From DASUZB01 sp035535495 (GTDB taxonomy: Bacteria; Actinomycetota; CALGFH01): a stretch of DNA of 34,430 nt. The stretch covers positions 1 to 34,430 of the forward strand of contig DATLQA010000012.1 in NCBI GenBank assembly GCA_035535495.1, in the 5' to 3' direction. Both the position numbers and the translations under genes were made by a program. The notes below the pieces were generated by a model, which was not told the DNA's origin, ran no database searches, and saw nothing but the letters and a program-made list of their open reading frames with translations. Shown here one piece after another: positions 6,680-15,183 of this stretch (its first letter is position 1; every line of letters starts with the position of its first letter).

Positions 6680-8252
6680 AGTGGCCGACCAGCTGGCGCA
6701 GGTCGGCTGCCATCCTGGCGAGCTGGCCCGCGGCCCGCTCGGTGTCGGTGACGCCGCTGCTCGTCTGCGCCGACACCTGGGCAAGTCCGGTGATGCTGTC
6801 GGCGATCCCGGCTGAGCCGGTGGCCGCCTCGGCGACGCTGCGGCTGATCTCCGCGGTGGTGGCGGTCTGCTCCTCGACCGCCGAGGCGATCGCGGTCTGG
6901 GTGTCGTTGATCTGGGCGATGATCCCGCCGATCTGCGAAATCGCGGCCACGGCCGCCTGGGTGTCGCCCTGGATGGCTTCGATGCGGGTCGTGATCCTGG
7001 CGGTGGCCGTGGCGGTCTCCTTGGCCAGTTCCTTGACCTCGCCCGCCACCACCGCGAAGCCCTTGCCGGCTTCGCCCGCTCTGGCCGCTTCGATGGTGGC
7101 GTTGAGCGCGAGCAGGTTGGTCTGCTCGGCGATCGAGGTGATGATCTTCACGACCTCGCCGATCTCCGCCGAGGAGACGCCGAGCTTGACGATGGTGGCC
7201 TGAGTCTCCTCGGCGACGCGCACCGCGGCGGCGGCCACGCTGGCGGCGTCGTTGGCGCCGCGGGAGATCGAGCCGATCGCCCTGCCCATCTCTTCGGCAC
7301 CCACGGCCACCGTGCCGACGTTGGCGGAGATCTGCTCGGCGGTGGTCGACACCTGACCGGCCTGGTCGGATGCGGTCTGGGCGGCCACGGCCATCTGCTG
7401 GCTGACGGTCAGCAGCTCTTCTGACGCCGCCGCCAGCGTCTCGGCGGTGTTGCCGATCCCCCCGATGCTCGCGCGCAGGTCGCCGAGGAGCCGGGCCATG
7501 CCGGCGGCCATCCGCCCGAGGGAGTCCCTTCCGGCCACGGTGACCTGCCGGGTCAGGTCCCCGCCGGCGGCGGCGTCGACCACGGCACGGATGTGGCTGG
7601 TGGTGTGGTTGATCGCCCGGCGGATCAGCAGCCCGGCGGCGGGGACCACGATGCAGACCAGCACGACCAGGACCAGCATGCGCTGCCGGGCTTGGACGGC
7701 ATCCTGCTCGGCCTTACGCCTGGCGGTGGACGCGAACTCATTCATCTTCGCGGTGAGCTGGTCGAACCGTTCGTCGAACTCGATGTGGGCAGCGTCGACC
7801 GCCGCGACCTTGCCCGCCGCCGTCCCGTCCTGGCTGCCGACCGCGTCGGCGACCGCCTGTGACGTGGCCAGGTAGGCGTTCATTGCGGGATGGACGGTGG
7901 CGAATGCCTGGCGGAGTTGCGCGCCAGCCCCGACGGCCTGCATGAGGCTCTGGTTGTCGTCGATCGAGTGGCTGAGAATGTCGCGGTGCTCGGCCAGCTC
8001 GTCCAAGGCGGTCTTGCGACCCTCGGTGGTCGTCGCGGTCACCGCGGCGAGCACGCCGTAGCGGATCGCGTAGTTGGCACCGTCGGCCTCCGCCTGGTTG
8101 TGCAGGGCGCGCTGCACTACCGCCATCTGGTTCACCCGGCCTTGCAGCCCGCCGATCGCCGACCAGCCGGTGACCCCGACGGCCACGGCGACCAGGACGG
8201 CGACCGCCGTCAACACGACCACTTTGGCGCTAATCGAACCGGCGAACCTCAC
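6669..8252 (-). CDS. Methyl-accepting chemotaxis protein (orphan chemoreceptor)
   Basis: 527 aa from GTG 8252, chosen because ACAGGAGC sits just upstream; an ATG at 8372 would add 40 unlikely residues before the membrane helix. Layout: a short cytoplasmic start, TM1 ('VVVLTAVAVLVAVAVGVTGW'), a roughly 150-residue four-helix-bundle-like ligand domain, TM2 ('MLVLVVLVCIVVPAAGLLI'), a HAMP domain (DAAAGGDLTRQVTVAGRDSLGRMAAGM) and a long coiled-coil signalling domain. The highly conserved tip is EQTNLLALNATIEAARAGEAGKGFAVVAGEVKELA, split here as EQTNLLALNATIEAA and RAGEAGKGFAVVAGEVKELA. No CheR-binding pentapeptide is seen at the C-terminus (...LVGHFTY). No che or flagellar gene is in the window, so it must signal through genes elsewhere or to a non-motility output. 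Confidence 0.95.
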   Translation of the reverse strand: MRFAGSISAKVVVLTAVAVLVAVAVGVTGWSAIGGLQGRVNQMAVVQRALHNQAEADGANYAIRYGVLAAVTATTTEGRKTALDELAEHRDILSHSIDDNQSLMQAVGAGAQLRQAFATVHPAMNAYLATSQAVADAVGSQDGTAAGKVAAVDAAHIEFDERFDQLTAKMNEFASTARRKAEQDAVQARQRMLVLVVLVCIVVPAAGLLIRRAINHTTSHIRAVVDAAAGGDLTRQVTVAGRDSLGRMAAGMARLLGDLRASIGGIGNTAETLAAASEELLTVSQQMAVAAQTASDQAGQVSTTAEQISANVGTVAVGAEEMGRAIGSISRGANDAASVAAAAVRVAEETQATIVKLGVSSAEIGEVVKIITSIAEQTNLLALNATIEAARAGEAGKGFAVVAGEVKELAKETATATARITTRIEAIQGDTQAAVAAISQIGGIIAQINDTQTAIASAVEEQTATTAEISRSVAEAATGSAGIADSITGLAQVSAQTSSGVTDTERAAGQLARMAADLRQLVGHFTY

Positions 8253-8531
8253 CAGCGCTCCTGTCAACGGAGTCGGGTCGGGGGCATCACCCCTAAATCG
8301 ACCGCCAGCATCCAAAGTTGAGCGGCCGCCTACCGGCACGCGCTGATCGCCACCGCTGCCCGCATCGCGCACGGCGGTGGCCCACCCAGGTGTCGCTGTG
8401 GCTCCGACCTTCCGCCACCCCGCCGGGAGACCAGCGCCCGACGGCCGTATCCCGTGCGGACGGGGAGCCCGCGGTGTCCAGGCTCGGTTGATCCTGCATC
8501 TGAGTGCTTTCGGGAACTCTGGCCGGGCTGG
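8253..8531. other. Intergenic stretch upstream of the chemoreceptor gene
   Basis: These 279 bases separate the chemoreceptor start from the DUF1440-like gene end. The only structure I see is GGGG-CATCA-CCCC (about 8271-8284) near the receptor start. No ORF or convincing promoter was found. Confidence 0.5.
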
Positions 8532-8984
8532 TCAGTCGTCGTGGGGCCAGGGGGAGGCCGCCACCACCACGCCGTACAGCACGTGGTCGGCCAGGAAGGC
8601 GACGCGCTCGGTGATCCGAGTCTGCTTGGCCTGGGCGAGCCCCAGAGCCGGGGCGATACCGGCCTCGAACAGCACCCAGAACAGCAGCCCGTATGCCGGC
8701 CCGACCCACCGGCGACGTCGGATGGTCGCCGGGAGCATGCCGAACACGGCACCACCCATGGCGCCGAACGTCCAGTGCAGGGCCTCGACCGCCGCCTGCC
8801 GGCGGTCATCGGGGATCTGCGCCAGGAGATGCGGGGCGCGCTGCTCGATGAGGGCCTCGGGAGGCGTCTGGGCGACCAGGCCGGCCGAGGTGGTCACGTT
8901 GCGTATCCCGCTCATGGCCATGGCGGCCACGACCCCCCTCGTGCCCGCCCGCACGATCGCCTCAGGACGGCTCGGAGCTGCCAC
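8532..8984 (-). CDS. DUF1440/YagU-like inner membrane protein
   Basis: 150 aa from GTG 8984, with GGAGGTGG six bases upstream. The sequence has an N-terminal hydrophobic stretch (GTRGVVAAMAMSGIRNVTTS), a TPPEALI segment, 'AVEALHWTFGAMGGAVFGMLP', then 'WVGPAYGLLFWVLFEAGIAPALGL' and a final hydrophobic stretch near 'LADHVLYGVVVAAS'. This order of small-residue helices and the 'GPAYGLLFW..FE..IAP' motif resemble YagU-like conserved membrane proteins, whose function is poorly known. It starts 15 bases after the stop of the KGG-type gene, so the two are almost certainly co-transcribed. Confidence 0.75.
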   Translation of the reverse strand: MAAPSRPEAIVRAGTRGVVAAMAMSGIRNVTTSAGLVAQTPPEALIEQRAPHLLAQIPDDRRQAAVEALHWTFGAMGGAVFGMLPATIRRRRWVGPAYGLLFWVLFEAGIAPALGLAQAKQTRITERVAFLADHVLYGVVVAASPWPHDD

Positions 8985-8999
8985 GTTCCACCTCCGGCC

Positions 9000-9224
9000 T
9001 CAGCGCTTCTCTGCGGCTGCCTTGCCGCCCTTGCGGCCGGCGGCCTTCTTCTGGGCGGTGGTGCCGCCCTGCTTGGGGTTGCCGCCCTTGCCCGAGGACT
9101 TCCCGCCGTGCTTGGACGCGTCGGGCGAGTTGGAGATCTTGGCGGCGCGCTCCTTGGACATCCCCTTGTCGCGCAGCGCCTCGTACTGCTTCGGGTTCTT
9201 CACGTTCGCCTGCTTCGACGGCAC
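9000..9224 (-). CDS. Short basic KGG-repeat protein (DUF7218-like)
   Basis: 74 aa. The N-terminal half, VKNPKQYEALRDKGMSKERA then AKISNSPDAS, is a recognisable conserved helix-turn block of a small actinobacterial protein family. The C-terminal half is a disordered Lys/Gly tail (HGGKSSGKGG, RKGGKAAAEKR) that probably binds nucleic acid; that role is inferred. Two in-frame GTGs compete. 9224 is preferred because GGGGAG lies 8 bases upstream, whereas for 9233 the same site would be too close. It sits just downstream of the DNA ligase gene on the same strand and 15 bases ahead of the DUF1440-like gene. Confidence 0.8.
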   Translation of the reverse strand: MPSKQANVKNPKQYEALRDKGMSKERAAKISNSPDASKHGGKSSGKGGNPKQGGTTAQKKAAGRKGGKAAAEKR

Positions 9225-9326
9225 CGCTACCACTCCCCTTCCCGGATGCGCCGTTCAGCACCCTGGATGCCCCGTGCGCGGTGCCGCCAACCCGACCAAG
9301 CCGTCCCCCAGTGAGCGAGGGCGCAC

Positions 9327-11087
9327 TCAGCCGCCGGCGGGAGCGCGCTGCGCCGTGCGCCACATCTGCAGGACCTCTTCGACCGTGGTGGCGTCCTCGG
9401 GGGCCTTGTCGTCGCGGTAGCGGCCGGTGAACCGCGGGAAGCGCAACGCCAGGCCGGAGTCGGCCTTGACCTTGCCCCAGCCGGCGGTGTGGTTGGGCGA
9501 CAGGGTCAGCTCGGCGCCGAGCACCTCCACCACCATGCCGGGCTCGAACCACACGTCCGCGCTGCGGCGGGCGTCGACCCGGGCCGGCCGCTCCGGAGTG
9601 GCCAGCGGCGCCAGCCGCTCCGGCAGCGCGGCCAGGTCGGCGTCGCTGAACCCGGTGCCGCACTTGCATACGGTCTGGAAGGTGTCCGTAGGGGGGTCGT
9701 AGGCGGCGAGCAGCAGCGCCCCGTAGATGCCGGCGCGGCGGCCGCGGCCGTACAGCGCGCCCACCACGGCCAGGTCCAGGGTGTCGGAGAGCTCGGTGCG
9801 GTAGTCGCGCTTGAGCTTGATCCACAACCAGCCGCGCGCGCCGGCCTGGTATCCGGCTGACGGCGCCAGCGACTTGCACATCAGGCCCTCGCAGCCGTCG
9901 GCGATCGCCTGCTCGAAGACCGCCTCCAGCCCGGCCTCGTCGTTGACCTGCTCCGCGGTCGCCAGCCGCAGCCGTGGCGACAGGGTCACCGCCTGTTCCA
10001 GCCGCGCGCGCCGCTCCAGGTACGGCAGGCGGGTCAGGTCCTCCCCGTCGGCATACAGCAGGTCGAAGCAGAACAGGCTCACCGGCACGTCCACCACCGC
10101 CTCGGCGATGCCGTGCTTGCGCCGGCGGAACATGACCTCCTGGAAGGGCCGCAGGTCACCAGAGACCGGGTCGGCGGCGACCACCTCGCCCTCGAGGATC
10201 GCCTCGCGCGGGCCGAGCCCCTCGTCGAGCAGCTCGATGACGTCGGGGAACTGTTCGGCCACCCGTTCGAGGCGGCGGGTGAACAGCTCGAGGCCCCCGT
10301 CGGCGGTCCGGTGGGCCTGCACCCGCATGCCGTCGTACTTGTACTCGGCCGCGCACGACCCGCCCAGCTTGCCGAGGATCTCGGCCGAGCTGGACAGCCG
10401 CTGGGCCAGCATCGGCCGGACCGGGTTGCCCGCCCGTACCCGCATCGCCTCCACCGCGGCCAGTCCGCCCGCGACCAGCGTGGACGCGACCAGGCCGAGG
10501 TCGGAGCAGATGTTGTAGGCGCGCTCGAGGACCGGCCGGGCCTTGCGGCCACCCGCGTGCACCTCCGCGAGCGCGTCCAGGATGGTGGCGGTGCCGATCC
10601 CGAGGCGGAGCGTGCCGGTGGTGGTGCGGATCAGGTAGCGGGCCTCCAGTGGCGTCGCCTGGCTCAGCAGGCCAACCAGGCCCGCCAGCTTGCGGGCCTG
10701 GGAGCCAGCTCCGCCCGCCGCCGCGATCTCGTGGAGCGTGTCGAAGACGACCTCGACCTCCAGGCTGGCCGGCCGCGAGCTGGCGGTGCGCTCGACCAGC
10801 TGCTCGGCGACCAGGCCGAGGTCGCCGGTCGCCCGGGCGCCGGCCAGCACCTCCTCGGCGGACACCCCGGTCGCCTGGGCGACCGCCCTGGCGGCCATCC
10901 GCTCGGCCAGGCCGATCTCCACGCCGGTGAAGTCCGGCGCGATCTGGCCCTGGCACAGCATCGCCACCGTCGGCAGCAGGCTGGTGGGGGTCTGCTTGAA
11001 CAGCCCGGCGAGGCGGTCGATCAGCTCCAACCGCGCGGTGGAGCGTTCCAGGTCCCGATACGCCTCCGCGACCACCTCGTACCGCAC
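9327..11087 (-). CDS. lig: ATP-dependent DNA ligase (Lig1/archaeal type)
   Basis: 586 aa from GTG 11087, which has GGGAGG six bases upstream; the GTG at 11093 abuts that site directly and is less likely. Domain order: an N-terminal DNA-binding domain (1 to about 215, 'RLELIDRLAGLFKQTP', 'LRLGIGTATILDAL'), the nucleotidyltransferase core with the AMP-accepting Lys250 in EYKYDGMR, then motif III-like 'LFCFDLLYADG', motif IV 'DGCEGLMCKS', motif V 'WLWIKLKRDY', and a C-terminal OB domain. It seals nicks by forming enzyme-AMP and DNA-AMP intermediates. Actinobacteria also carry the NAD-dependent LigA for replication, so this one is probably for repair. It lacks the polymerase and nuclease domains of LigD, and no ku gene is in view. 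Confidence 0.95.
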   Translation of the reverse strand: MRYEVVAEAYRDLERSTARLELIDRLAGLFKQTPTSLLPTVAMLCQGQIAPDFTGVEIGLAERMAARAVAQATGVSAEEVLAGARATGDLGLVAEQLVERTASSRPASLEVEVVFDTLHEIAAAGGAGSQARKLAGLVGLLSQATPLEARYLIRTTTGTLRLGIGTATILDALAEVHAGGRKARPVLERAYNICSDLGLVASTLVAGGLAAVEAMRVRAGNPVRPMLAQRLSSSAEILGKLGGSCAAEYKYDGMRVQAHRTADGGLELFTRRLERVAEQFPDVIELLDEGLGPREAILEGEVVAADPVSGDLRPFQEVMFRRRKHGIAEAVVDVPVSLFCFDLLYADGEDLTRLPYLERRARLEQAVTLSPRLRLATAEQVNDEAGLEAVFEQAIADGCEGLMCKSLAPSAGYQAGARGWLWIKLKRDYRTELSDTLDLAVVGALYGRGRRAGIYGALLLAAYDPPTDTFQTVCKCGTGFSDADLAALPERLAPLATPERPARVDARRSADVWFEPGMVVEVLGAELTLSPNHTAGWGKVKADSGLALRFPRFTGRYRDDKAPEDATTVEEVLQMWRTAQRAPAGG

Positions 11088-11340
11088 CCGCACCCTCCCG
11101 CGCTGGGCTTCACCAGCCGCTCCGACGTGGCAGCTCGGCCAGGGCAGGATACCGGCCCACGGGGACACCGTCCCCTGAGATCCCCGCGCCAGGCGATGCC
11201 GGTTCCGTTGAGGCGTCGGCCCGGGCAGACCCGCGGTTGGAGAAACTATGGGTCGTCAGGTCGTCGCCTGCCGTGTCCGCGTCCAGGCATCGGGGCATCC
11301 CCACCGCCAGGCGCGGGACGGCCGTCCGGAGGGAGTCGCA

Positions 11341-11985
11341 GTGCTGCTGCGCCATCGTGGCCATGAGCCGGTCGTCCATCCGTCGGCGTACGTCGCGCCC
11401 AACGCCACCGTCGTCGGCGACGTGCGGATCGGGCCGCGCGCCCGGGTGATGTACGGCGCGGTCCTGGATGCCGAGGCGTCACGGATCGAGGTGGGCGAGT
11501 GCGCGATCATCTGCGAGCACGCGGTCCTGCGGGCCACCGCGGCCGGCGGGACCGCGCGGCCGGTCGTGGTCGGCGACCACGCGTTCGTCGGGCCGCACGC
11601 CACCCTGCTCGGCTGCGGTGTCGACCGCTGCGCGTACATCGCCACCGGCGCGACCGTGCTGCACGCCGCACGCGTCGGGACGGGCGGGTCGGTGGCGGTG
11701 GGCGCCCTGGTCCACGCCGGCACGGTGGTCCCAGACGGGTTCTTCCTGCCGCCCAACATGCTGGCCGTCGGCGATCCGGTCCGGGTGGTCCCGCCTGACG
11801 ACCAGGAGGCGATGGGTGAGGCGGTGCGCTCCACCGGGTTCGCGCAGCTCGCGTTCGGGGTGGAGGGGGCGTGGGAGGACCGGGTGGCCCGCTACCGGCA
11901 GGCCGCGGAGGTGCGCTCGGAGGAGTTCGCGGCCCACGCCGACGACGTCGCCCTGCCGCGCGGCGGCGAGGCCGCGCCGCCATGA
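11341..11985 (+). CDS. Gamma-carbonic-anhydrase-like left-handed beta-helix protein
   Basis: 214 aa from GTG 11341, with GGAGGGAG eight bases upstream. Residues 10-150 are hexapeptide repeats of the left-handed beta-helix (HPSAYVAPNATVVGDVRIGP, RARVMYGAVLDAE, VVVGDHAFVGPHATLLGCGV, AYIATGATVLHAARVG, VAVGALVHAGTVVPDG). Metal-ligand-type His residues appear in CEHAVLRA and GPHATLLG, as in the gamma carbonic anhydrase/YrdA family. The 'FFLPPNMLAVGDPVRVV' exit and helical C-terminus are also typical. Family members bind zinc or a similar metal; true carbonic anhydrase activity is proven for only some. It lies divergent from the ligase gene and 154 bases before the helicase gene. Confidence 0.88.
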   Translation: MLLRHRGHEPVVHPSAYVAPNATVVGDVRIGPRARVMYGAVLDAEASRIEVGECAIICEHAVLRATAAGGTARPVVVGDHAFVGPHATLLGCGVDRCAYIATGATVLHAARVGTGGSVAVGALVHAGTVVPDGFFLPPNMLAVGDPVRVVPPDDQEAMGEAVRSTGFAQLAFGVEGAWEDRVARYRQAAEVRSEEFAAHADDVALPRGGEAAPP

Positions 11986-12139
11986 GCGCTTCCCGACGGG
12001 AGGTCGTCCGGGAGCTTCGCTGGGTCCACACCCACCACTCGCTCGCGGACCCGCAGCTGTGGACAGCGCCGCCCGTGTCCCCGGCGGTCCGTATCCTGCA
12101 CTTGTCGACCGCACCCGGTCGGGCGAGGAGGGAGACGCC

Positions 12140-14245
12140 GTGCCACCCGAGGCCACGCCGAGCCGGACGGAGCAGCCGCCGGCAGACCTGCTGGCCGAGC
12201 GCGCCCAGGCGTTGCTCGCCGTGCTGGCTGGCCCGGAGGCGGTGCTCCGCGACGACCAGCTCGCCGCCGTCAGGGCGCTGGTGGTCGACCGGCGCCGCAC
12301 GGTGGTGGTCAAGCGCACCGGGTGGGGCAAGTCGGCGGTGTACTTCCTGGCCACCCGGCTGCTCCGCGACGCCGGCGCGGGTCCCACCCTGCTGGTCTCG
12401 CCGCTGCTGTCGCTGATGCGCGACCAGATCGGCAAGGCCGAGGGCATCGGCATCCGCGCCGCCACCATCAACTCGACCAACGTCGAAACCTGGCGGGAGA
12501 TCGAGGCGGAGCTCGGCGCCGGCCGCGTCGACTTGCTGCTGATCTCGCCGGAACGGCTCAACAACCCGCAGTTCCGCACCGAGGTGCTGCCTGACCTGTC
12601 GCGCCGGATCGGGCTGCTGGTGATCGACGAGGCCCACTGCATCTCGGACTGGGGCCACGACTTCCGCCCTGACTACCGGCGGCTGGTCCGGGTGCTGGAC
12701 GACCTCGGCCCCGAGGTGCCGGTGCTGGCCTGCACGGCCACCGCCAACGAGCGGGTCATGGCGGACGTGGCCGAGCAGCTCGGCGCGACGCCGCTGCTGT
12801 TCCGCGGCGCGCTGGAGCGCGACAGCCTGGTGCTGTCGGTGCTGCGCCTGCCCGCCCAGGCCGACCGGCTCGCCTGGCTGGCCGAGCATCTGCCCACGCT
12901 GGCCGGGTCGGGGATCGTCTACTGCCTGACCGTCGGCGACGCGGAGCGGGTCGCCGCGTGGCTGGCGGCCAACGGCGTCGACGCGCGCGCCTACAGCGGC
13001 CGGACCGACCCGTCCGAGCGCCTCGCCGTCGAGGAGGCCCTGCGGAGCAACCAGGTCAAGGCGGTGGCGGCCACGTCGGCGCTCGGCATGGGGTTCGACA
13101 AGCCCGACCTGGCGTTCGTGGTCCACTTCCAGTCGCCCGACTCGCCGGTCACCTACTACCAGCAGATCGGCCGGGCCGGCCGGGCCCTGGACCGCGCCGA
13201 GGTGGTCCTGCTGTGCGGCGCCGAGGACCGCGCCATCTGGGAGTGGTTCGCGTCCACCGCTTTCCCCCCGCGCGAGCAGGTCGCCACCGTGCTCGGCGCG
13301 CTGGAGGCCGCCGGCGGGCCGATGTCGACCGCGCTGCTGGAAGAGGTCGCCAACCTCAGCCGCAGCCGCCTGGAGCTGATGCTCAAGGTCCTCGACGTCG
13401 ACGGCGCGGTCCGCCGGGTCGCCCGCGGCTGGGAGCGGACCGGCCAGCCGTGGACCTACGACGCGGACCGGCACGCCCGGGTCGCCGCCGCCCGCGCCGC
13501 CGAGCAACGGGCGATGCTCGACTACGCCACCACCGACCAGTGCCTGATGGCCTTCCTCCGGGCGCAGCTCGACGACCCCGACCCGTCCCCATGCGGCCGC
13601 TGCGCCAACTGCACCGGCCAGGGTCCGTCGCCGGCGGTCGACCCTGGGCTGGCGGCCGAGGCGGGGCGGTTCCTCGCCGGCCAGGACCTCACCCTCACGC
13701 CCCGGCTGCAGTGGCCACAGGGCATCCAGGGGCTGCGCGGCCGCATCCCGGAGGACCTGCGCGTCGAGCCCGGCCGGGCGTTGGCGACGCTCGGCGGGCC
13801 CGGCTGGGGGCCGGTGATCCGCGAGCTGCTGACCACCGACGGGCCAGTCCCGGACGAGGTGGTGGACGGGGTGGTGCGGGTGCTCGCCCGCTGGGACTGG
13901 CCGGTCCGGCCGGCCTGGGTCACCTTCGTGCCGTCGCGGCGCCACCCGAAGCTCGTCGAGGACCTCGCCGCCCGCATCGCCGACGCCGGCCGGCTCCCGC
14001 TCCACCAGGTGCTCGAGCGGACCCGCGACGGCCCGCCGCAGCTCGAGATGGCCAACAGCGCCCACCAGTGCCGCAACGTCCACCGGGCCTTTGCCCTCAG
14101 CGGCGAGGTCCCGGCCGGCGGGGTGCTGCTGGTCGACGACACCGCCGATTCCAAGTGGACCCTGACCACCGTCGGCGCGCTGCTCCGCGAGGCCGGCGCG
14201 GACCGGGTCTACCCGCTGGTGCTGCTCAGGCGGGGCCCGGACTGA
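12140..14245 (+). CDS. RecQ-like DNA helicase with C-terminal phosphoribosyltransferase-like domain
   Basis: 701 aa from GTG 12140, preceded by AGGAGGGAG. The helicase core has Walker A around Lys64 (RTGWGKSA), 'LLVSPLLSLMRDQ', the DEAH box at 163-166 within VIDEAHCISDWGHDFRPDY, motif III 'LACTATA', motif V 'ATSALGMGFDKPD' and motif VI 'YYQQIGRAGR'. A RecQ zinc cluster follows (DQCLMAF ... CGRCANC, four Cys). There is no recognisable HRDC domain. Instead the last 150 or so residues look like a ComFC-type phosphoribosyltransferase, with 'QCRNVHRAF' and the PRPP-binding signature GGVLLVDDTADSKWTLT (Asp666, Asp667). It should unwind DNA 3'-5' in repair or recombination. The role of the PRTase-like tail (nucleotide sensing or an enzyme) is unknown. 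The ligase gene nearby suggests a DNA-repair neighbourhood. Confidence 0.92.
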   Translation: MPPEATPSRTEQPPADLLAERAQALLAVLAGPEAVLRDDQLAAVRALVVDRRRTVVVKRTGWGKSAVYFLATRLLRDAGAGPTLLVSPLLSLMRDQIGKAEGIGIRAATINSTNVETWREIEAELGAGRVDLLLISPERLNNPQFRTEVLPDLSRRIGLLVIDEAHCISDWGHDFRPDYRRLVRVLDDLGPEVPVLACTATANERVMADVAEQLGATPLLFRGALERDSLVLSVLRLPAQADRLAWLAEHLPTLAGSGIVYCLTVGDAERVAAWLAANGVDARAYSGRTDPSERLAVEEALRSNQVKAVAATSALGMGFDKPDLAFVVHFQSPDSPVTYYQQIGRAGRALDRAEVVLLCGAEDRAIWEWFASTAFPPREQVATVLGALEAAGGPMSTALLEEVANLSRSRLELMLKVLDVDGAVRRVARGWERTGQPWTYDADRHARVAAARAAEQRAMLDYATTDQCLMAFLRAQLDDPDPSPCGRCANCTGQGPSPAVDPGLAAEAGRFLAGQDLTLTPRLQWPQGIQGLRGRIPEDLRVEPGRALATLGGPGWGPVIRELLTTDGPVPDEVVDGVVRVLARWDWPVRPAWVTFVPSRRHPKLVEDLAARIADAGRLPLHQVLERTRDGPPQLEMANSAHQCRNVHRAFALSGEVPAGGVLLVDDTADSKWTLTTVGALLREAGADRVYPLVLLRRGPD

Positions 14246-14269
14246 TCGTCAAGTCTGTTCTTCACGATC
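14244..14269 (+). terminator. Hairpin overlapping the helicase stop codon
   Basis: GATCGTCAAG (14244-14253) and CTTCACGATC (14260-14269) pair over 10 bp with one mismatch around a 6-base loop. This less GC-rich stem begins in the TGA stop of the helicase gene. A second dyad, TGCCGG-TG-CCGGCA (14285-14298), follows. Probable terminator region ahead of the hemolysin III-type gene. Confidence 0.5.
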
Positions 14270-14320
14270 GCGCGACGGGCACAATGCCGGTGCCGGCAGC
14301 ATGGCGGATGGGGGTGGGCG

Positions 14321-14989
14321 ATGCCGGACTGTAGCCTGCAGCTACCGCTTCCTGGGAAGCCACGCTTGCGTGGCCGCCTGCACCAGGTGGCGTTCGTCGT
14401 GTCGATCCCGGCCGGGATCGCGCTGGTCTGGGCGGCCAGTTCCCCGCTCGCGCGCCTGGCGGCGCTGGTGTACGCGGTCAGCCTCGCCGCCATGTTCGGC
14501 ACCAGCGCGGCGCTGCACCGGCGGAACTGGTCGCCGCGGGCCTGGCTGCGCATGGACCAGCTCGATCGGGCGATGATCTACGTGCTGATCGCCGGGAGTT
14601 ACACCCCCGTGGTCCTGCTCGCGCTCCGTCCCGGCTGGCGGGTGGCGTTCCTGGCGCTGGTGTGGACGGTCGCGGCGGTCGGCATCGGCCTGGTCCTGGT
14701 CAGGAACCGTGGCCGGGTCATCTTCGTGACCCGCATGGTCCTGTACCTCGGGCTCGGCTGGATCTCGGTGGTGCTCCTGCCCCAGCTCGCCGGGACCATC
14801 GGGCTGGGCAGGCTGGCCCTCGCCGTGGTGGGCGGGGTGCTGTACACGGTCGGCGTGGTGGTCCTCATCCGCCGCCGGCCCGACCCGGACCCGCGCGTCT
14901 TCGGTTATCACGAGATCTGGCACGCGTTCACGCTCGCCGCCGGCGCCTGCCACTACACGCTGATCTGGCTGATCGCCACCTCCACCTGA
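14321..14989 (+). CDS. Hemolysin III / PAQR-family (TrhA-like) membrane protein
   Basis: 222 aa with seven predicted membrane helices. Family motifs are all present: RLHQVAFV at the first helix, 'FGTSAALHRRNW', 'MDQLDRAMIYVLIAGSYTPV' and, near the C-terminus, 'VFGYHEIWHAFTLAAGACHY'. The His/Asp residues in these motifs form the zinc site of the wider PAQR/CREST hydrolase superfamily. Bacterial members are named hemolysin III, but the TrhA group has been linked to membrane lipid and fluidity homeostasis, so 'hemolysin' should not be read literally. The ATG at 14321 has only a loose GGGGGTGGGCG upstream. It stands alone between the helicase and permease genes. Confidence 0.92.
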   Translation: MPDCSLQLPLPGKPRLRGRLHQVAFVVSIPAGIALVWAASSPLARLAALVYAVSLAAMFGTSAALHRRNWSPRAWLRMDQLDRAMIYVLIAGSYTPVVLLALRPGWRVAFLALVWTVAAVGIGLVLVRNRGRVIFVTRMVLYLGLGWISVVLLPQLAGTIGLGRLALAVVGGVLYTVGVVVLIRRRPDPDPRVFGYHEIWHAFTLAAGACHYTLIWLIATST

Positions 14990-15183
14990 GCGCCGGTCAC
15001 CTGGTATCGGGGGCGTGAAGGCGCGCGTCCCGCATGACCCCTATCGGTGTGCCGCGCCCTGCCCGAGGGCGGCGCTGACCGCGCCGGGCCCGCCCGCCGT
15101 GACATCCGGCTACGCCACCGATTGAACCGAACGCCCGGCTCATTCCGATAAGAGCTGTGAGCAGTTCGAGCAGGGGGGAAATC

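Noticed and set aside
11982..12416. ATG overlapping the gamma-carbonic-anhydrase stop, starting MSASRREVVRELRW
   Set aside because: The frame runs out of phase into the helicase gene and becomes Arg/Ser-rich there. The helicase start at 12140 has a better ribosome site.
11507..14083. 858-codon minus-strand open frame opposite the helicase
   Set aside because: Shadow of the RecQ-like gene; no motifs, and composition is that of complementary codons.
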